From Belliella alkalica (GTDB lineage Bacteria > Bacteroidota > Bacteroidia > Cytophagales > Cyclobacteriaceae), in contig NZ_JAKZGO010000001.1 in NCBI RefSeq assembly GCF_022549785.1, forward strand, positions 456,101-520,100: a DNA stretch of 64,000 bases. The letters run 5' to 3'. The position numbers were made by a program, and so were the translations under genes. Every line of letters starts with the position of its first letter. The stretch's first letter is position 1. Shown in pieces: positions 62,153 through 64,000 of the stretch. The notes under the pieces were generated by a model. The model saw only the letters and a list, made by a program, of their open reading frames with translations, searched no databases and had not been told where the DNA came from.

Positions 62153-63904
62153 TCAAATCCTTGCTTGATAGGTATATAACTGATAGTATCTACCTTGCTT
62201 TTCGATTAATTCGTCATGTTTCCCTTGCTCGACTATGTGCCCTTGCTCTATCACCAAAATCTGATCTGCCTGCCTTATGGTACTGAGTCTATGTGCAATT
62301 ACAAAGGTGGTTCTCCCTTCCATCAATTCTTTCAAACTCGCCTGAATCAAAGATTCACTTTCAGTATCCAAATTTGATGTTGCTTCATCCAAAACTAAAA
62401 CACGAGGATCAGCCAATATTGCCCTAGCGATCGCAATCCTTTGTCTCTGACCTCCCGAAAGTTTCACCCCTCTCTCACCGATCAGTGTATCCAAACCATC
62501 TTCAAATCGATCCGTAAACTCGTCAACATGTGCTGCTTTGACTGCCTGAATCAATCGATCATTCGATGCATTTGGTCTTGGAAATAGAATGTTTTCCTTG
62601 ATAGTTCCCTCAAAAAGAAAATCATCTTGTAGGACTACACCAAGCTGGGACCTATAGCTATCCAATGTAATCTTTTGCATGTCCACACCATCAACAGTGA
62701 TCAAACCTGATTCCGGATTCAAAAAAGATGCCGCAAGACCAGCTATTGTAGTTTTTCCAGAACCTGAAGTACCGACCAAAGCTGTCACCGATCCAGCATG
62801 TGCTTCAAAGGAGATACCATGCAACACATCTTTACCTTCTTCATAAGCAAATGAAACCTCCTTGAAACTGATATTTCCGATGATTTTTGGAAGAGCAATA
62901 TTCCTTTCTCCTGATGCATTTTCCAATGGTGAATTCATAATTTCCTCAGTCCTATCTAGCCCTGCAAAGGCCTCTGTAAACTGACTACCAATATTACTCA
63001 TCTGCAAAATCGGCGCTATCATAAATCCCAAGTACAATGTAAATGCAAGAAAATCACCAAAAGTCATTTGCCCATCCATGATCATATACCCACCGATTCC
63101 CATGATCCCTGCAGAAGCTAGACCCAAAAGAAAAGTCGCTGATGAAGTCACTATACTAGTTGTGGTCAAACTCTGTTTTACATTCAAAAACAAGCGCTCA
63201 ACACCCATTTCAAAACTTTTGATTTCTTGTTCTTCTGCGTTGAATCCCTTGATCACTCTTATACCACCCAAAGTTTCGGTCAATCTACCTGTTACTTCTG
63301 CATTTATCTTTCCTCTTTCTCTAAAAATTGGTCGGATTTTACCAAAAGCTTTAAGAGAAATCAGTCCAAAAATAATCACAGGAACCAATACATAAAGTGT
63401 CATCAATGGACTGATGTAAATCAACAAGACCAAGGAAATCACTGCTGTCAATAATCCACCGATCATTTGCGCAAAACCTGTTCCCACCAAATTCCTAACA
63501 CCTTCCACATCAGTCATGATTCTTGACACCAATTCACCTGTTTTGGTATTGTCAAAAAACCTTATTGGAAGCTGGATAATATGTCTTTGAACTTTTGCCC
63601 TCAATTTTGAAATCAAATGCTGTGCTTCGACACTAAGGATTTGCGTCAAAGCATAGGATGTGACAGCTTGAATGGTAATTGCGATTGTGACACCTAGTAC
63701 AAGCCATTTGAGGGTGTCGATGTTATTAGATGGAATGACATCGTCAATAAGAATTTTACTCGCTCCAGGCAAAACCAAGCCTGAGAGTCTACTGATGATG
63801 ATAAGAAAAAGTCCAAAGAACAATTGCTTTCTCCTCGGCCAAATTATTGTTTTGAAAACATGGGACATAGTGACCCTGTTTTCACCTCTTTTTGATTTTG
63901 ACAT
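62153..63904 (-). CDS. ABC exporter, ATP-binding/permease (MsbA-like)
   Basis: This is a type I ABC half-exporter. The N-terminal 310 residues form six transmembrane helices; the C-terminal domain has Walker A GTSGSGKTT, the LSGGQRQR signature, Walker B VLVLDEATSNLD and the H-loop His in AHRLST. It would form a homodimer exporting lipids or drugs. The 583-residue length is normal. The start at 63904 leaves about 96 bp of upstream sequence to the window edge, which holds no gene. Confidence 0.94.
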   Translation of the reverse strand: MSKSKRGENRVTMSHVFKTIIWPRRKQLFFGLFLIIISRLSGLVLPGASKILIDDVIPSNNIDTLKWLVLGVTIAITIQAVTSYALTQILSVEAQHLISKLRAKVQRHIIQLPIRFFDNTKTGELVSRIMTDVEGVRNLVGTGFAQMIGGLLTAVISLVLLIYISPLMTLYVLVPVIIFGLISLKAFGKIRPIFRERGKINAEVTGRLTETLGGIRVIKGFNAEEQEIKSFEMGVERLFLNVKQSLTTTSIVTSSATFLLGLASAGIMGIGGYMIMDGQMTFGDFLAFTLYLGFMIAPILQMSNIGSQFTEAFAGLDRTEEIMNSPLENASGERNIALPKIIGNISFKEVSFAYEEGKDVLHGISFEAHAGSVTALVGTSGSGKTTIAGLAASFLNPESGLITVDGVDMQKITLDSYRSQLGVVLQDDFLFEGTIKENILFPRPNASNDRLIQAVKAAHVDEFTDRFEDGLDTLIGERGVKLSGGQRQRIAIARAILADPRVLVLDEATSNLDTESESLIQASLKELMEGRTTFVIAHRLSTIRQADQILVIEQGHIVEQGKHDELIEKQGRYYQLYTYQARI

Positions 63905-64000
63905 ATAAATTTTTACGAAATATTACTTTGAGTGAGATAGCCTGAATTTTTCACTCTAAATCAGGATCCTTGATTTGATCTTGATTTCTCAATCTCCAAA

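Noticed and set aside
1-64000. tRNA or rRNA genes
   Set aside because: No cloverleaf with a GGTTCGAATCC-like T-arm or rRNA-like stretch was seen in the gaps; a tRNAscan-SE run would settle it.

Overview
The window reads as chromosomal DNA of a Bacteroidota bacterium, most likely of the order Cytophagales (Cyclobacteriaceae-like). Supporting signs are the AT-rich composition, the arginine pathway that uses an N-acylornithine carbamoyltransferase, a subtilase with a type IX secretion (T9SS) C-terminal sorting domain, DUF2807/GIN-type surface lipoproteins, a PIG-L/sodium-symporter cassette, few clear Shine-Dalgarno sequences, and several TAnnTTTG (-7) promoter boxes. The genus is inferred from family composition, not proven. 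I saw no rRNA, tRNA, CRISPR array, insertion sequence or prophage, so this is mainly a core region with a few accessory islands.

Layout. 1-9.6 kb: the 3' part of an Nramp-type metal transporter, a penicillin-acylase-family hydrolase, msrB, a small envelope operon (DUF2752, TM2, GIN-domain lipoprotein), an MpaB-type oxygenase, a PD40 propeller protein and an SMP-30 lactonase. 9.6-15.1 kb: a thioesterase, metE under a cobalamin riboswitch, a FrnE-like DsbA protein, a small zinc-ribbon membrane protein and an XRE-Fic protein with a palindromic operator candidate. 15.2-24.2 kb: a complete arginine operon (GNAT acyltransferase, argG, argC, argD, N-acylornithine carbamoyltransferase, argB, argE, argH), preceded by a 42-codon leader ORF with three AGA/AGG arginine codons next to alternative RNA hairpins. 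24.2-34.8 kb: a YceI/beta-barrel/YceI operon, a conserved protein with a phosphorylase-like C-terminus, DinB, an M28 peptidase, and a PIG-L / 33-residue membrane peptide / sodium symporter chain. 35-50.8 kb: housekeeping genes (gyrA, rpe, hemF, ribE, pcm) mixed with envelope proteins, a degenerate TrpF-like protein, a HolD-like candidate and a kinase-like protein. 50.8-55.2 kb: a four-gene operon of exported proteins ending in an LRR protein with three copies of a WWxxLxxxWxxxF module. 55.4-64 kb: TlpA-type thioredoxin, gatB, alaS, an M23 peptidase and an MsbA-like ABC exporter.

How the parts work together. The arginine genes form one transcription unit for nearly the whole pathway from glutamate. 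The GNAT supplies the acylation step, and the leader ORF may couple expression to arginine supply. metE is controlled by vitamin B12, which suggests the cell also owns a B12-dependent synthase elsewhere. Many envelope genes encode exported lipoproteins, beta-barrels and peptidases typical of a surface-active Bacteroidota lifestyle.

The best candidates for something undescribed are: the arginine leader (15291-15444); the four-gene LRR operon with related N-terminal domains (50825-55180); a roughly 141-nt repeat present twice in opposite orientation (49231-49371 and 61906-62047); and the overlapping 33-residue membrane peptide between PIG-L and the symporter (32265-32366).
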